Assembly (NCBI GenBank): GCA_958430865.1
Contig: CAUDNR010004064.1
Span: 42,831-63,928 of the forward strand
Length of the DNA stretch: 21,098 nt
Direction: 5' to 3'
Origin: Entrophospora sp. SA101
Taxonomy: Eukaryota; Glomeromycota; Glomeromycetes; Entrophosporales; Entrophosporaceae
Each line of letters starts with the position of its first letter. The first letter of the stretch is position 1. Shown one piece after another: positions 1-10,218 of the stretch. The notes beneath the pieces were generated by a model that saw nothing but the letters and a program-made list of their open reading frames with translations, was not told the DNA's origin and searched no databases. The position numbers and the translations under genes were made by a program.

Positions 1-411
1 TTCCTTTTTGATTAATCTTTGTAATTTTTGGAACTTAACTTTTGCTTTTGTTTTTAATTGCTTAAAAATGTTCTGTTCAGTTGATAACTACAGGTAAAGC
101 AGGTAAAGGTCTATTATCTAAGTAGAATGAATTCTTTAGATTTTCATTTTGTGTTTCATTATCAGTTAATTGCTTGCTTAGTTTTTCTATTTTTTTTGCT
201 CTTTTGACTTGATTCTTCCTCCAACTTTTTAACTCAGGCTTCTAGATGAGAAATCTTTTTACTATCACTCTTGAGTTTCTTGTTTTTTCTTTTATGTCTT
301 CTGCTTGAGCTTTACTTCATTTTTCACCAGTTGCTATGACTTCCTCAATTTGTTCCTGTTCTATTTTTTTACCTTGGACTCTGTCAAAAAATAAATTGTT
401 TTTTGTTTTCC
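1..411 (-). pseudogene. Eroded coiled-coil reading frame, runs off left edge
   Basis: On the minus strand one frame from about 411 down to about 75 reads as a very charged, K/E/Q-rich sequence (KKIEQEQIEEVIATGEK, then AKKIEKLSKQLTDNE, then RPLPALPVV). It is interrupted by in-frame TGA and TAG codons, and by a further stop with a frame change near 70-80. After the frame change it again reads as a helical charged stretch (KQLKTKAKVKFQKLQRLIKK) up to base 1. The composition fits a coiled coil. Coiled-coil reading frames of this sort recur in glomeromycete genomes, but I do not recognise a named family and claim no function. The gene would continue to the left of the window. It could be biased low-complexity sequence read by chance, but the continuity of one frame across only a few stops argues for a real, decayed gene. 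Confidence 0.5.
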
Positions 412-837
412 AAAAAAAAAAAATCAATCAATTTGCATCTGTCCTGCCCAAAAAAAAAAAACCAATAGGATAAATAATTAATTGTACACATCAATCAAAT
501 CACAAACTTCTTTTTTCTTTTTAAAAATTTAAAAAATGATGAAAAAACGCAATTAAAAAAAAGAGATTGAGAAAAGAGACTAAAAATACATATGGGTTTT
601 AAGAATAAGGATGGTGGTGGTTATTGCCTGCCACTTGTCATTACTCTAGTTATGTAGATAAACTAACATTTTTTTCTTAAAAAAAAAAACACCAAATGAA
701 CAAAAAGAAAAAGAGGTGATCACTCAATCACCAAGAGGACTATTTCTGATGTTGCACTTGCAGTATGTGAGAACTGATATTCTATTTCATCACACATTTG
801 AATTTGTGTATTTAGTACAATCATTCTTTGTGCTTAG
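412..837. other. AT-rich stretch without a supported gene
   Basis: This stretch holds two A-runs of about 12 bases (near 411-423 and 450-461), a third near 678-688, and T-rich tracts. No convincing reading frame was found. Its right part may contain an intron upstream of the 838-883 exon of the next gene, because TGCTTAG directly precedes that exon. Confidence 0.5.
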
Positions 838-2962
838 GATATCCAGCCTGATAAAAACAATGTAAAAATACAAGCAGATGAAGGTAAAATGATAATAACC
901 AAATATTTTGTTTTCAAAACCATGATACTATGTATATTCAGTGACTTTTTTAAAATCTCAATTTAGATGGACCCATTCCGAAAAAATCTCACATAATTCA
1001 CTATACACTAGATTACAAGGCGTCTACACTTGCCATTAATTCTACCATATTTCAATACTTCCCTGTCAATGTGCTGAGCAATTTTGGCATGCTTCATGCT
1101 GATCCCAAATATGCATATTTTGACAGAACTCAATACATATCAACACTCAGCTATTTCAAAGATCCAGTTATAATTTTTCCTGCAACCATGCCGGTTTGGA
1201 AAATCACTGACTCTCAGTATGCTGGCCCATTTCCATGGGATTGAACACAAAAAACACTACGATGAGCTTTTTAAAGACCTTGTGATCAATGAAGATGTCA
1301 AAGCTGGAAAAATCTGCTCAAGTCAATACCTTGTGTTGACTTTCAATTTTGCTGATCTTAATCACTCTCATGACTTCCAAGTCACAGTGATCACGCTTAA
1401 TGATATGATTAACAATGCAATCAAGTGATTTTATTCAACATATGCATTGCATTTGGATGACAAATCAAGTGAGCAACTAACACAAGATTTTATCAAACCT
1501 GACAATGCTATTTCTAGACTTGAAAACTGTGTTTGGATCATTCAGGAAACACCAACAATGTGAAGGGAATCTATCTTCTGGTTGATGAATATGATGCTTT
1601 CAGCAATGAATACTTGGATCTGAATGATGGTAGTACCTGGAATGAATCCCAATCATTGTTAAAAGGTTTCTGGGCACAGGCGAAAGCATGCATGACAACA
1701 AATGAGATCAGTAGGTGTTTCATCACTGGTGTTTCTCCACTTTTGATGGCTGATTTTACAGTGGTTTCAATATCATCACCAATGTCACATACAAGAAAAG
1801 TCTCTCTGGATTGTGCGGCTTTACTAATGAAGATGTGCTCAAGGCCCTGTGGGTACCAATGATGTGTGGATCAGAGGAAACCAAGGTCAAAGACATTTCA
1901 AAATCATGAAAAAGCAGTTTGGCAACTACCGTTTCTTTCAATATGGTGATGTTCTGTCTGTTTTCAATACCAACACATGTCTCAAGTATCTTCAATGTAT
2001 ACATGAACGAGAAATTCCACCAGATCATCCTTCCAATTCAGAAGTATCTGAATGACTGCTTTGTGTGTTTGCCTCCTCTTGTGTTGCCACAAGTATTTTT
2101 GAGCAGATCTCTGCTGATTCTTGGTGTGCTCAGATTCCATATGAACAATTTTGAGACATGTTTAGTCTTTCAAACTTGATAAAGATATCACCAGAAGTAG
2201 ATCAGCATGGTTGAGCTTTGTGCTTCATGTTGGAAGTCTCACTTTTGTAAAAAAAAACACCTGAAAAGCTGCTGCAGATCCCTAATCTCATAGTTGCTCA
2301 ACATTTTGTTGAAGCTGTTCTTGACCATTACAAGCTCAATGTTGATGATGTTGTGAAAGCTCTGCAGCAGGTTGTATCAACTGGTGATATCTTAGTTCTC
2401 TTGGGTTACTACAGACATTTGGTGAGTGAGCATGATGTTGGTGATGATGACCTTACAAGCAAGTCTGAGGAAAACCATTGAGATAGTTTCTACTATATAC
2501 TTCTCAAGAATCCGTGCTGCTGCAAACAAAAATTGAGTTCAAGGTCGCCAAAACCTTCTAAATCTCCAGGATGCCAGCAACAACAATTATGATCATATTA
2601 GAGTGGAAATTCATTAGAATTAATTTCATCAACATTAAACTGGTGGTGAAGTCATTGTTATCACCATACAGATCAGTCAATGTTTGAAAGGCAGAAGCTC
2701 TGAACATCATCTCAGATCTGAACACTATACTTAACCTTAAATTTGCCAGTTATGATAAGTTTGGATGCAGTGGGAAAACAATCAGAGAATGGATCTTGCA
2801 ATGTGATGGGCCTGCTTATCAACTCAACCAATGCTGGACAAGCCAGGAATCATTCAACTCCGCAAAACACACAAGGTTATCAGCTATCTGGTAGTTATCA
2901 TCAGCTCATGCAAGATCTTGGTATGGTGATTGGGTGATAAGGGTCAGTTGGAAAAGGAACCT
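838..2962 (+). pseudogene. AAA-ATPase-like / PD-(D/E)XK nuclease protein, pseudogene
   Basis: The remains cover nearly the whole of an AAA-ATPase-like (PF09820-type) protein with a C-terminal PDDEXK nuclease domain, spread over three frames. A short exon (838-883) appears to join across an 83-bp intron (884-966, GTAAAA...TTTAG) to a segment ending YAYFDRTQYI. Next come a P-loop RFGKSLTLSML (from 1192), a Walker B-like IYLLVDEYDAF (1569-1601), the strand CFITGVSPL, CGFTNEDV (about 1815-1840), and HFKIMKKQFGNYRF (about 1890-1930). Then LLQIPNLIVAQHFVEAVLDHY (about 2270-2330) and a nuclease-type LEWKFIRINFINI with the E-x-K signature at 2601-2609. A final block contains GKTIREWILQ (about 2778-2808). 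Breaks include a frameshift near 1172-1182, TGA at 1426, frameshifts near 1530, 1760 and 1850, and more stops after 2050. Related NTPase-nuclease proteins include Crinkler-type effectors, but the header is not preserved well enough to say. It is not expressed as one protein in this state. Confidence 0.85.
884..966 (+). other. Probable retained intron of the ATPase pseudogene
   Basis: GAAG|GTAAAATG at the left and CTCAATTTAG|ATGGACC at the right. Removing it joins a phase-1 codon (G plus AT gives Asp) and keeps the frame open on both sides. Its presence argues that the locus was a genomic, not retro-copied, gene. Confidence 0.5.
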
Positions 2963-3744
2963 ATATTAGCGGGTTAATGAGTTTTAATGAGAAGTGGATT
3001 TGTATTATTATTATTTCAAAAAAAAAAAAAACAAAAAAAAATTCAATAATTAAAGCAAGCAGAGAGTGTGAGATAAAAAAAATAAAAAGTGAATTGTAGG
3101 TTATTTTGGCTTGATTACTGCGATTATCTTGTATTATGATATTGAATGATTAAAAGGTTGACAAAGATAGAATCTTAAGCCTGATGCCTGAATGATGTCA
3201 AATGTTCACTTTGTCTGGTTTTGTTGCAACATGCCCCAAATGATTCTTTCGACTACTAGAAATCTAATTGTAACAATCCTCGAAATAATATGTCACACAA
3301 ATGGCAATTAATTTTATTACCATATTTGGTAATCAGAGGAATTATTTTTTTTTTTATCGTTAATTAAAGTTAATTGGCAATCGGGATTTTTGTTAAAGAA
3401 TTATACATATATTATTGTTATCGTTATTATTTTTATTAAGAAATGTGGATATTATATTGTTATGTTATATTGTGGGGAATATAATCATATTATTATTTTA
3501 TTTATATTATTTATAATCAAAGAAGTTATCTTTAAATTATGATCATACTTTCCGGGAAGTCTATAAGCTTCCATACAATATATATTATATATTTATTTAT
3601 TTTCTTATGATTTATATTTATATTTTAAAGAATTGTATTTTTATTATTTAAAGAAGTAAAATTCAAACAAATAAAGATAACTTTTGAACAATAAATATCT
3701 GAATGTTTTTAAATAATTGTGATGATTATTTGAACATTTACACT
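2963..3744. other. Intergenic AT-rich region
   Basis: No gene seen. It begins with an interrupted A-run (3019-3041) after the ATPase pseudogene. It carries one copy of a short repeated sequence starting ATGTTCACTTTGT (about 3202-3238) and ends in AT-rich DNA. From about 3745 the sequence aligns with the 3' flanks of kinase genes B and C, so it belongs to the duplicated kinase unit. Confidence 0.6.
3202..3238. repeat. Copy 1 of the ATGTTCACTTTGT repeat
   Basis: ATGTTCACTTTGT, two variable bases, then GGTTTTGTTG-AAC and CCCCA. The same block is found at 10717-10753, and its first half at 19567-19582. At the latter two sites it lies on the 5' side of a minus-strand DUF7869-like fragment, so it may be a conserved end of that element. 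Here no such gene is left beside it. Confidence 0.5.
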
Positions 3745-3817
3745 AATGTAAATAAAAAGTATTGTTGGTGATAATTAATTGATAGTTAGTAATTTCAATT
3801 AATTAATAATGAAATTT

Positions 3818-5312
3818 TTATTTAAGAAAAGAGCTAAAGTCAAGATTATTTAATGAATTATCACTACTTGTATAACTTTCAAAACCTTTTGATTTAGCAA
3901 TCTCTTCATCTAATATTCTGCTTGTATGGTGTGCATCTGGATGTGATTTGTGTACTTGTTGTGAAACAATACCATTGACACCATTATCATAAACTTCTTT
4001 TAGTTTATCATCAGCGAAAAGAAAAAGCTCTAGAATGGTTGGTCTTTTTGATGGATGTGTATCCCAACACCTCTGCATCATTTGCACATAATCATCAGGC
4101 ATTCCAGGTAATATTGGTGGTCGTAAACCTTCTTCACATATATCAAAAATTAAACAATGATTGTGAGCTCTATCATCAAATGGTGGATGACCTGCAAATA
4201 TTTCCCACATTAACATTCCAGCACTATAGATATCTGATTTTTTTGTGTTCTTTTTGCCTCTAAGTAACTCAGGTGTAACATATGATATAATTCCATAGAC
4301 TTTATCTGATGATTTTTCATCAACTGGTCCACATAATCCCAAATCTGTAATATAACAATTGCCTCCATTCATTAATATATTACCACTATGTAAATCACAA
4401 TGGATTAAATCTTTTTCATGTATACAATATAATCCATTGCATAAATATCTAAATATTGTAAATCTGTCTTTTAATGTTAAATTTAAATGATGGTTTTTCA
4501 AATGATCTCTTAAACTTCCATCTATATAATAACTTAAAACTATTGCATAATTTCCATTATGTGGGAATTTAGTTATACCATAGCAAGGATTAATCATTGG
4601 TGATTTAATTTTACAATAATTCATTGCCTGAAATTGAATATAAAATCAATTAGTATTATATAATACAGTGTATACAGTATTGTTTTAAATGAAAAATACT
4701 AACCTCATCAATAAAGCCTTTTCCTGGATTACTTGAATCATTTAAATTTTTTAACACCACAAGTTGCATTCCAAAATAACCAAATTCCTTTTTGTTTTCA
4801 TTATAATCATTAATACTTCCTCTTGTCCATATAGCAGCAAAAATTGAACTAAATCCACCTTCTGTCAACTTTGCTACTTCTTCAAATTGCTCAAAAGGTA
4901 TCCATTCTAAAATATAGCCTGGCAAAGATGAGAGAATTTGACATTGTTGAATAAAATCATCAATTATGTTGTTTCCAGATGTCCAGGTAGTGAAAAGGCT
5001 CTGTAATTGTAAACTAATGCAACCTTCACAGAATTTATCAGAGTATCTTATCAATTTACACTTGGTGCATTCTTTTGGTTTTCCTTTTTTATTCCTTGCA
5101 TTATTTAATTCAATATCATAAATAAACTTTTCTATACAATACTCTTTTTTATTTTCAAAAAGCTCCTTGTTTTTTTGGACTAATGAAAAATAATAATCTT
5201 TTTTGCTTTCTTCATCAAAATTAACTATTGCATTAAACATTTCATTATGAATTTTATATACAAAATCCACTCTTTCTGGTGATCTCGATGATAATAAATC
5301 AATATATGACAT
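3818..5312 (-). CDS. TKL-type protein kinase, kinase A (two exons)
   Basis: Predicted serine/threonine (or dual-specificity) protein kinase of the expanded glomeromycete TKL-like family, 472 residues. Exon 1 is 5312-4704, the intron 4703-4628 (76 bp, GTTAGT donor, TACTAAT branch site, TTTCAG acceptor), and exon 2 is 4627-3818. Residues 1-80 are charged. C82, C85, C95 and C98 form a zinc-ribbon-like CxxC-x9-CxxC. TWTSGN lies near 109 and WIPFEQF near 137. The kinase domain follows: glycine loop LTEGGFSSIF (149-158), VAIK-type lysine K188, helix-C Glu E203 at the exon end, catalytic loop HCDLHSGN (D281, N286), DLG instead of DFG (D298), TPE instead of APE (321-323), then GMLMWEIFAGHPPFDD and CWDTHPSKRPT. 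All catalytic residues are present, so activity is plausible. The tail after about 420 is low complexity. The start is the only ATG giving the shared MSY N-terminus of the family. Substrate and pathway cannot be read from the sequence. Confidence 0.92.
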
Positions 5313-5369
5313 TATATGAAAATAAATGTATTTATGAAATTTAAAATTTGGCTTTGGTTATTGTGTTTT

Positions 5370-5402
5370 AATAAATAAAGCGGAGAAAACGTTTTTTTTT
5401 TG
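5370..5402 (-). promoter_or_regulatory. Conserved upstream box of kinase A
   Basis: GGAGAAAACG followed by a T-run (plus-strand reading) lies about 70 bp upstream of the start codon of kinase A. It recurs at nearly the same distance from kinase B (7941-7962). Shared ancestry of the duplicated flank explains it equally well, so a promoter role is only a possibility. Confidence 0.3.
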
Positions 5403-5948
5403 TTTGGAAAATAATATTGGCCCATTTATTTATTCATTCGTTTATTTATCGTTACTATTTGATCGAATGACGTGAAACTAGGGTTTATAAAATTAATGAT
5501 TCGAATAAATTTTTTAATCTGAATAAAATGAACGATAATAAGAATTATTTATCCCGTATCATTTATGTAATTATCCATTTTACTTATACTTACTCAAAAA
5601 TAAACTTATATAATATAAAAAAAAATTGATATTTTCCAAAAACAATTCTAATTCCAAAATTTCTTTCATAAAATGGTAAAAAACCTAATTCGTTTTATTT
5701 TACTTGATTATTTGCTTTAAAATGTACTTATCAATGCTTTTAATTATAATAAAAGAATCCTCATTTTATAACTGCTTCAATGTTAATGAATCCCGAAAAT
5801 TGCAACTCAATAATTAAAAGAATCCTTGACACGTACTATGTTTGTAAATCATATGATGTGGGACACATGTTAATTTTATGTAATTTATATATTAATTATC
5901 ATTTATCCTCTGGGTGGTGCAAGTTATGTACTAGTCTGGCATAAATAA
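5403..5948. other. Spacer between kinases A and B
   Basis: AT-rich, no reading frame worth reporting. Its start (to about 5460) aligns with the 5' flank of kinase B near 7960-8030 (TTTATTTATTCATTC-type repeats). From about 5949 onward the sequence is the B/C-specific duplicated 3' flank. Confidence 0.6.
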
Positions 5949-6388
5949 CGTAAAAGTGCCACATCTATTTATTCACAATTATCTGGTATCCTTAAAGATT
6001 CTCCGAAGCTTTTTAGGTGGAAGAAAGTAAATCTGTAGACTTACCAATTGAATTATTGTGATCAATTGACAATAGTAGCTCAAAGTTAAGTTATGTTAAA
6101 TAAATTGAAAGGCCATCCCGTCTTGCAATGTTACCATTTGACAAGAATTGAAAAAATGTAAAAAGTTTATTGCTTCAAAATATTATTATAGTTTAGCTTT
6201 AAGAAATGAAATACGAATAAAAAAATAACAAATAAATTAGCCATTCATTGATTCTTTCTTTTAATTACTAGAATCTAATGTAAATAAAAGGTATTGTTGG
6301 TAATAATTAATGGATAGATAGCAATTTCCAATTAATTAATAATGAAATTTTTATTCGCCCTTTGGCATTTAAGAAAAGAGAGTTAAAA

Positions 6389-7880
6389 TCAAGAATTATC
6401 ATTACTTGTATAACTTTTAAATCTTCTGGATTTAGCAATCTCTTCATCTAATATTCTACTTTTATGGTATGCGCCTGGATGTGATTTGTGTACCTGTTGC
6501 AAATCACTACTACCACTAGTAGTATTATTGCTACTATTAATATCATCAATATTATCACAAATTTCTTTCAATTTACTCTCAGCAAAAATAAAAAGCTCTA
6601 GAATAGTTGGTCTTTTTGATGGGTCCACATCCCAACACCTCTGCATCATTTGCACATAATCATCAGGCATTCCAGGTAATATTGGTGGTCGTAAACCTTC
6701 TTCACATATATCAAAAATTAAATGATGATCATGAGCTCTATCATCAAATGGTGGATGACCTGCAAATATTTCCCACATTAACATCCCAATGCTATATATA
6801 TCTGATTCTTTTGTGTTCTTTTCACCTCTAAGTAACTCAGGTGCAACATATGATACAATTTCATAGACTTTATCTGATGATTTTTCATCATCAACTGGTC
6901 CACATAATCCTAAATCTATAATATAACAATCTCCTCCTTGTACAAGTATATTACCACTATGTAAATCACAATGGATTAAATCTTTCATATGTATATTATA
7001 TAGTGCATTACATAAATACCTAAAGATTAAAATTCTGTCTTTTAATGTTAAATTTAAATGATTTTTTTGTAAATAGCTCCCTAAACTTCTATCTGGATAA
7101 TAACTTGAAATCATTGCATAATTTCCATTGTCTGGGAATTTAGTTATACCATAGCATTGAAGAATCATCCCTGACTTAATTTTACAATAATTCATTGCCT
7201 GAAATTGAATATAAAATCAATTAGTATTATAATATAATACAGTATATACAATATTATTTTAAATTACAACTACCAACCTCATCAAAAAAGCCTTTTCCTG
7301 GATTACTTGAATCATTTAAACTTTTTAACATCACAATTTGCATTCCAAAATAACTAAATTCCTTTTTATTTTCATCATAATCAATTGTTCTTCCTCTTTC
7401 CCATTCAGCAGTATAAACTGAACTAAACCCAACTTCAGTTAACTTTGTTACATTTTTAAATTGCTCAAAAGGTATCCATTCTAAAATATAGCCTGGCAAA
7501 GGTGATTTCATTTGACATTGTTGAATAAAATCATCAATTATGCTATTTCCAGATGTCCAGGTAATGAAAAGATTCTGTAATTGTAAACTGATGCAACCTT
7601 CACAGAATTTATCAGAGTATCTTATCAATTTACACTTGTTACATTCTTTTTGTTTTCCCTCTTTATATCTTGCATTTCTTAATTCAACCTCATAAACAAA
7701 CATTTCTTTACAAAATTCTTTTTCATTTTCAGAAAGCTCCTTGTTTTTTTTGATTAATGAAAAAAAATAATCTTTTCTACCTTCTTTATCAGAGTTAGCT
7801 GTTGCATTATTATACATTTCATTGTTAATTTTATATACAAATTCCTTCCTTTCTGGTGATAATAATTTAACATATGACAT
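6389..7880 (-). CDS. TKL-type protein kinase, kinase B (two exons)
   Basis: Paralogue of kinase A, 470 residues. Exon 1 is 7880-7278, the intron 7277-7199 (79 bp, same position just after the helix-C Glu, TACTAAT branch site), and exon 2 is 7198-6389. The N-terminal cysteines are C80, C83, C93 and C96. The glycine loop reads LTEVGFSSVYTA, with Val replacing a Gly (V150). K186, E201, HCDLHSGN (D279, N284) and DLG (D296) are present, and the activation segment ends in a normal APE. One extra Asp follows CGPVD. A serine/asparagine spacer (SSNNTTSGSS, about 423-432) precedes the conserved QQVHKSHP tail. Compared with kinase C's tail, about 11 bp are missing near 6394, so the protein stops at SYTSNDNS and lacks the last 16 or so residues. 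A mild loss of function is possible, but the catalytic core is intact. Same strand and direction as kinases A and C. Confidence 0.9.
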
Positions 7881-7940
7881 TATATGAAAAATAAATATAT
7901 AAAATTTTAAATTTTTGACTTGATCAATCTATTGAATATA

Positions 7941-7962
7941 GTGGAGAAAACGATTTTTTTTG
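7941..7962 (-). promoter_or_regulatory. Conserved upstream box of kinase B
   Basis: Second copy of GGAGAAAACG plus T-run, about 61-80 bp upstream of the start codon. See the box upstream of kinase A. It is retained within a flank that is otherwise drifting, which is weak support for function. Confidence 0.3.
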
Positions 7963-8030
7963 TTCCGAGAATAACATTAGTCAGTCCGTTTATTTATTCA
8001 TCCATTTATTTATTATTATTATTAATTCAA

Positions 8031-9125
8031 TTCTTTATATTATTCCTTTTGCAGAGCGATGATTTTATGCCAAGCAAAATTGCCGAATAATGCATCCAAA
8101 ATTGCTTAATAATGTATTAGTGAGTGTGTAGGTAGTCCTTATGATGGAATATTTCCTTTTTTGGATTTAAATTTAACCCAAATTATAGTGCTGCGGTCAC
8201 CTTCAAGTACTTTTAAATCATAGTGCTAACGATAGAGTTTTCCCAATCTTTAACCAATTATATATAAGATTAAAAGAACATCCAATTTTTTTGTGATCAT
8301 TTTATGAGTGGGAGCCGTTGACGACCATCGCTCATAAAAAAAAAAAAATCTGATTTATGAAATTAATAATAATGATAAAAAATTTCAAATAAATTTCTAT
8401 AACTGCATAATTAATAGTTTATTGCAGCATAAATCGTCGTCTTTGCAGAAAATCGCTTGAATGGCATGCAACAAATAATTCTCTCTGGTGATAATAATTC
8501 AGATTTTTACATTAATTGGGAGGGTTTGAATGGTTAAATGGTTTATTTAAATTTTTTCCCTATCTGGATTTAAAGAAATCTTGAAAATTTGAAAAAAACA
8601 ACGTCATCACCAAACTCTAGTTGATTGATGCTAGTAATTTAGCAATAAAAGGATTCTATTTTCATCGCCTTTAAAACTTACAAAAACCCGTACCTAACCA
8701 AACCTGTCTTATTTACTATTCATTCTACGTAACAGCTTATGTGTGCTTCAAATTCAGACACTAATTTTATCGTGTATTTTATTATTACGTGTAGTTAACT
8801 TCAAAAAAAAAAACGAAAAAACATCAAAGCCAACTGTATGCGCTGATTTTGTTTGAACCCCCAAAATTTAGTACGATACGATGAAGAGAGTCAGTCAATA
8901 GACTCAACGTACGTTATTAGTAAATTAGGATATACTAATCAATCAATCCTTGTATTAATTGAATTTAGACTCTAGTATAACAAATGAGAGATACGTTTTA
9001 TTTTAATATTTATTTCTTTGATTTAAAATTCATATTATGAAAACAATTAAATCGCTCAAGTTTAAAACAGTCAAGCGCACGTAATATATAATATTCTAGA
9101 AGAAGATATTTATCCGTAATTTCCA
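8031..9125. other. Intergenic region upstream of kinase B
   Basis: No gene supported. It contains a near-tandem pair AAAATTGC(C/T)(G/T)AATAATG(C/T)AT near 8075-8122 and a hairpin (TTTTATGAG at 8300-8308 with CTCATAAAA at 8331-8339) followed by an A-run. It also holds one copy of a dispersed repeat (8735-8830) that recurs at 12177-12265. Confidence 0.55.
8735..8830. repeat. Dispersed repeat, copy 1
   Basis: CTTATGTGTGCTTCAAATTC, then GACACTAA, an ATCGTGTATTTTATTATTACG-like part, and an A-run. A diverged copy runs from 12177 to about 12265, and a shorter third copy lies at 12292-12338. Identity is moderate and the copies have no clear ends. Confidence 0.4.
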
Positions 9126-9900
9126 ACCTTGCAACAAACTGCAAAACCCGGAGAATACAAAACGCTTACCGAATATAAAGTGAAAACTACTTGGGGAAGA
9201 GCATAAAATGAAATTACAGCAATTGCATCTATTGATTATATCGGGAAAAAATCTACTTGTAAAATTCAATGGATTGATAAAGATACTTGCAAAAAAACAA
9301 GTTCAATCAAACAAATCACCATCTAAAGCATAATATCAAGTTGGCCAAAAAAACTCTATCATGAAATAAATTCTAAAGGATAATACTTCACTAAAAATCA
9401 TATTCAATAATTAAGAACCACATAGTAATAATTTCTTTTTATATGTGTATATGGGGCATACTGCATTGGTATTACCCAAAAAATTTCAGGGATCAAAATT
9501 TAGTTATTATCATGTTCCATTTGTTAAGTGATATATAGAACTATCCCTATATAAAAATAATTAATATGACTATGAAACCTAAAAATTATAGCACCATTAG
9601 AAGTATTTTAAGAAAGAACAAGGGGAAAAAATCGCTCCTTACATTTTCAAAATAAATGATACTTAGACACTTGAAACTTATTTAAGAAAAGAAAGGATTG
9701 ATTACCTATGAAATTTACCAAGAAGAAAGAAAAATAATAAATATCAGAAAAAGAAAGCAAGCATGAAGATGTATTACTACAAAAAACAGAAACCTTTGAA
9801 AGGAAAATAGTAAGAACAAATTTATTACCTATTTTATCTTTCTTGATGAGATTTCTGAAACCAATACTAATGTTTCCATTCTAACCATCCATAATTCAAA
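9126..9900 (+). pseudogene. Decayed coding region of unknown family
   Basis: From 9126 one frame reads TLQQTAKPGEYKTLTEYKVK, then (after a TAA at about 9202) ITAIASIDYIGKKSTCK and IQWIDKDTCKKTSSIKQ, a clearly protein-like sequence. More stops follow. From about 9472 a second frame gives SYYHVPFVK, ELSLYKNN, YFKKEQGEKIAPYIFKIND and TYLRKERIDYL up to about 9810, again with several stops. The block ending QGE-IAPYIFK is found a second time at 18431-18590 on the same strand, again just ahead of a minus-strand DUF7869-like fragment. I do not recognise the family. Convergence with the transposon-type gene in both places suggests it may be a second gene of that element. Ends are uncertain. Confidence 0.5.
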
Positions 9901-10218
9901 AAGCCCACTTTGTGACTGAACACTAAATGCTTTTTTTTTGCTAAAACTTAATAAGTAATCATGACTAAAAAAGAATGTTTTAATTGTCACAATATAAAAG
10001 AAGGTTTAATCATTAATTGATGAGATGAAGAAGAAAGAGAAATCATCAAATTTTGCTGCTGAGAATTCTCAAAATCTAATTCAGCAAGAATTAGACAATA
10101 AATATTGCTGATTGAGAAAAGAATAAAAAAAGAAATTTTAGTAAAGGTTAAAAGTAAATTATTGGCCATGGAAGAAAAGAAATAAATGATTATGGTCAAG
10201 ACAGATATGATAGAGTAG
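9901..10218. other. Region between converging coding remnants
   Basis: AT-rich. A 70-codon minus-strand frame at 9987-10199 is hydrophobic and S-rich with no recognisable motif and no copy elsewhere. It is not called as a gene. The missing C-terminal part of the DUF7869-like protein would be expected here if the element were complete, and it is not visible. Confidence 0.4.

Larger units (their letters stand above)
5949..8030 (-). repeat. Kinase duplication unit B
   Basis: The segment carries kinase B with both flanks. Its downstream part (5949-6388) aligns with 13131-13535 beside kinase C: GCCACATCTATTTA, the TTATCTGGTA block, and AAAAAGTTTATTGCTTCAAA. Kinase A lacks this extra stretch, sharing only about the last 75 bp before the coding end. 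The upstream part (7881-8030) aligns with the flank of kinase A. This indicates segmental duplication of gene plus flanks rather than retrocopying, consistent with the shared intron. Confidence 0.7.

Noticed and set aside
1756..2179. Overlapping frames 1756-2028 (-) and 1919-2179 (+)
   Set aside because: Shadows of the ATPase pseudogene in wrong frames.
838..3041. ATPase relic as a processed retro-pseudogene, because an A-run follows it
   Set aside because: An apparent intron is still present at 884-966, and A-runs are common throughout this window.
4039..4263. Plus-strand 74-codon frame opposite kinase A, with an equal-length twin at 6607-6831 opposite kinase B
   Set aside because: Both are antisense shadows of the conserved kinase core. 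Their equal length follows from the sense-strand conservation.
3818..7880. Kinases A and B as single-exon genes starting at the MNYC methionine
   Set aside because: The upstream exon supplies the glycine loop, lysine and helix-C Glu, and the splice sites and branch point are conserved in all three paralogues.
9987..10199. 70-codon minus-strand hydrophobic frame
   Set aside because: No motif, no second copy, no supported splice connection to the DUF7869-like fragment. AT-rich DNA readily gives such frames.
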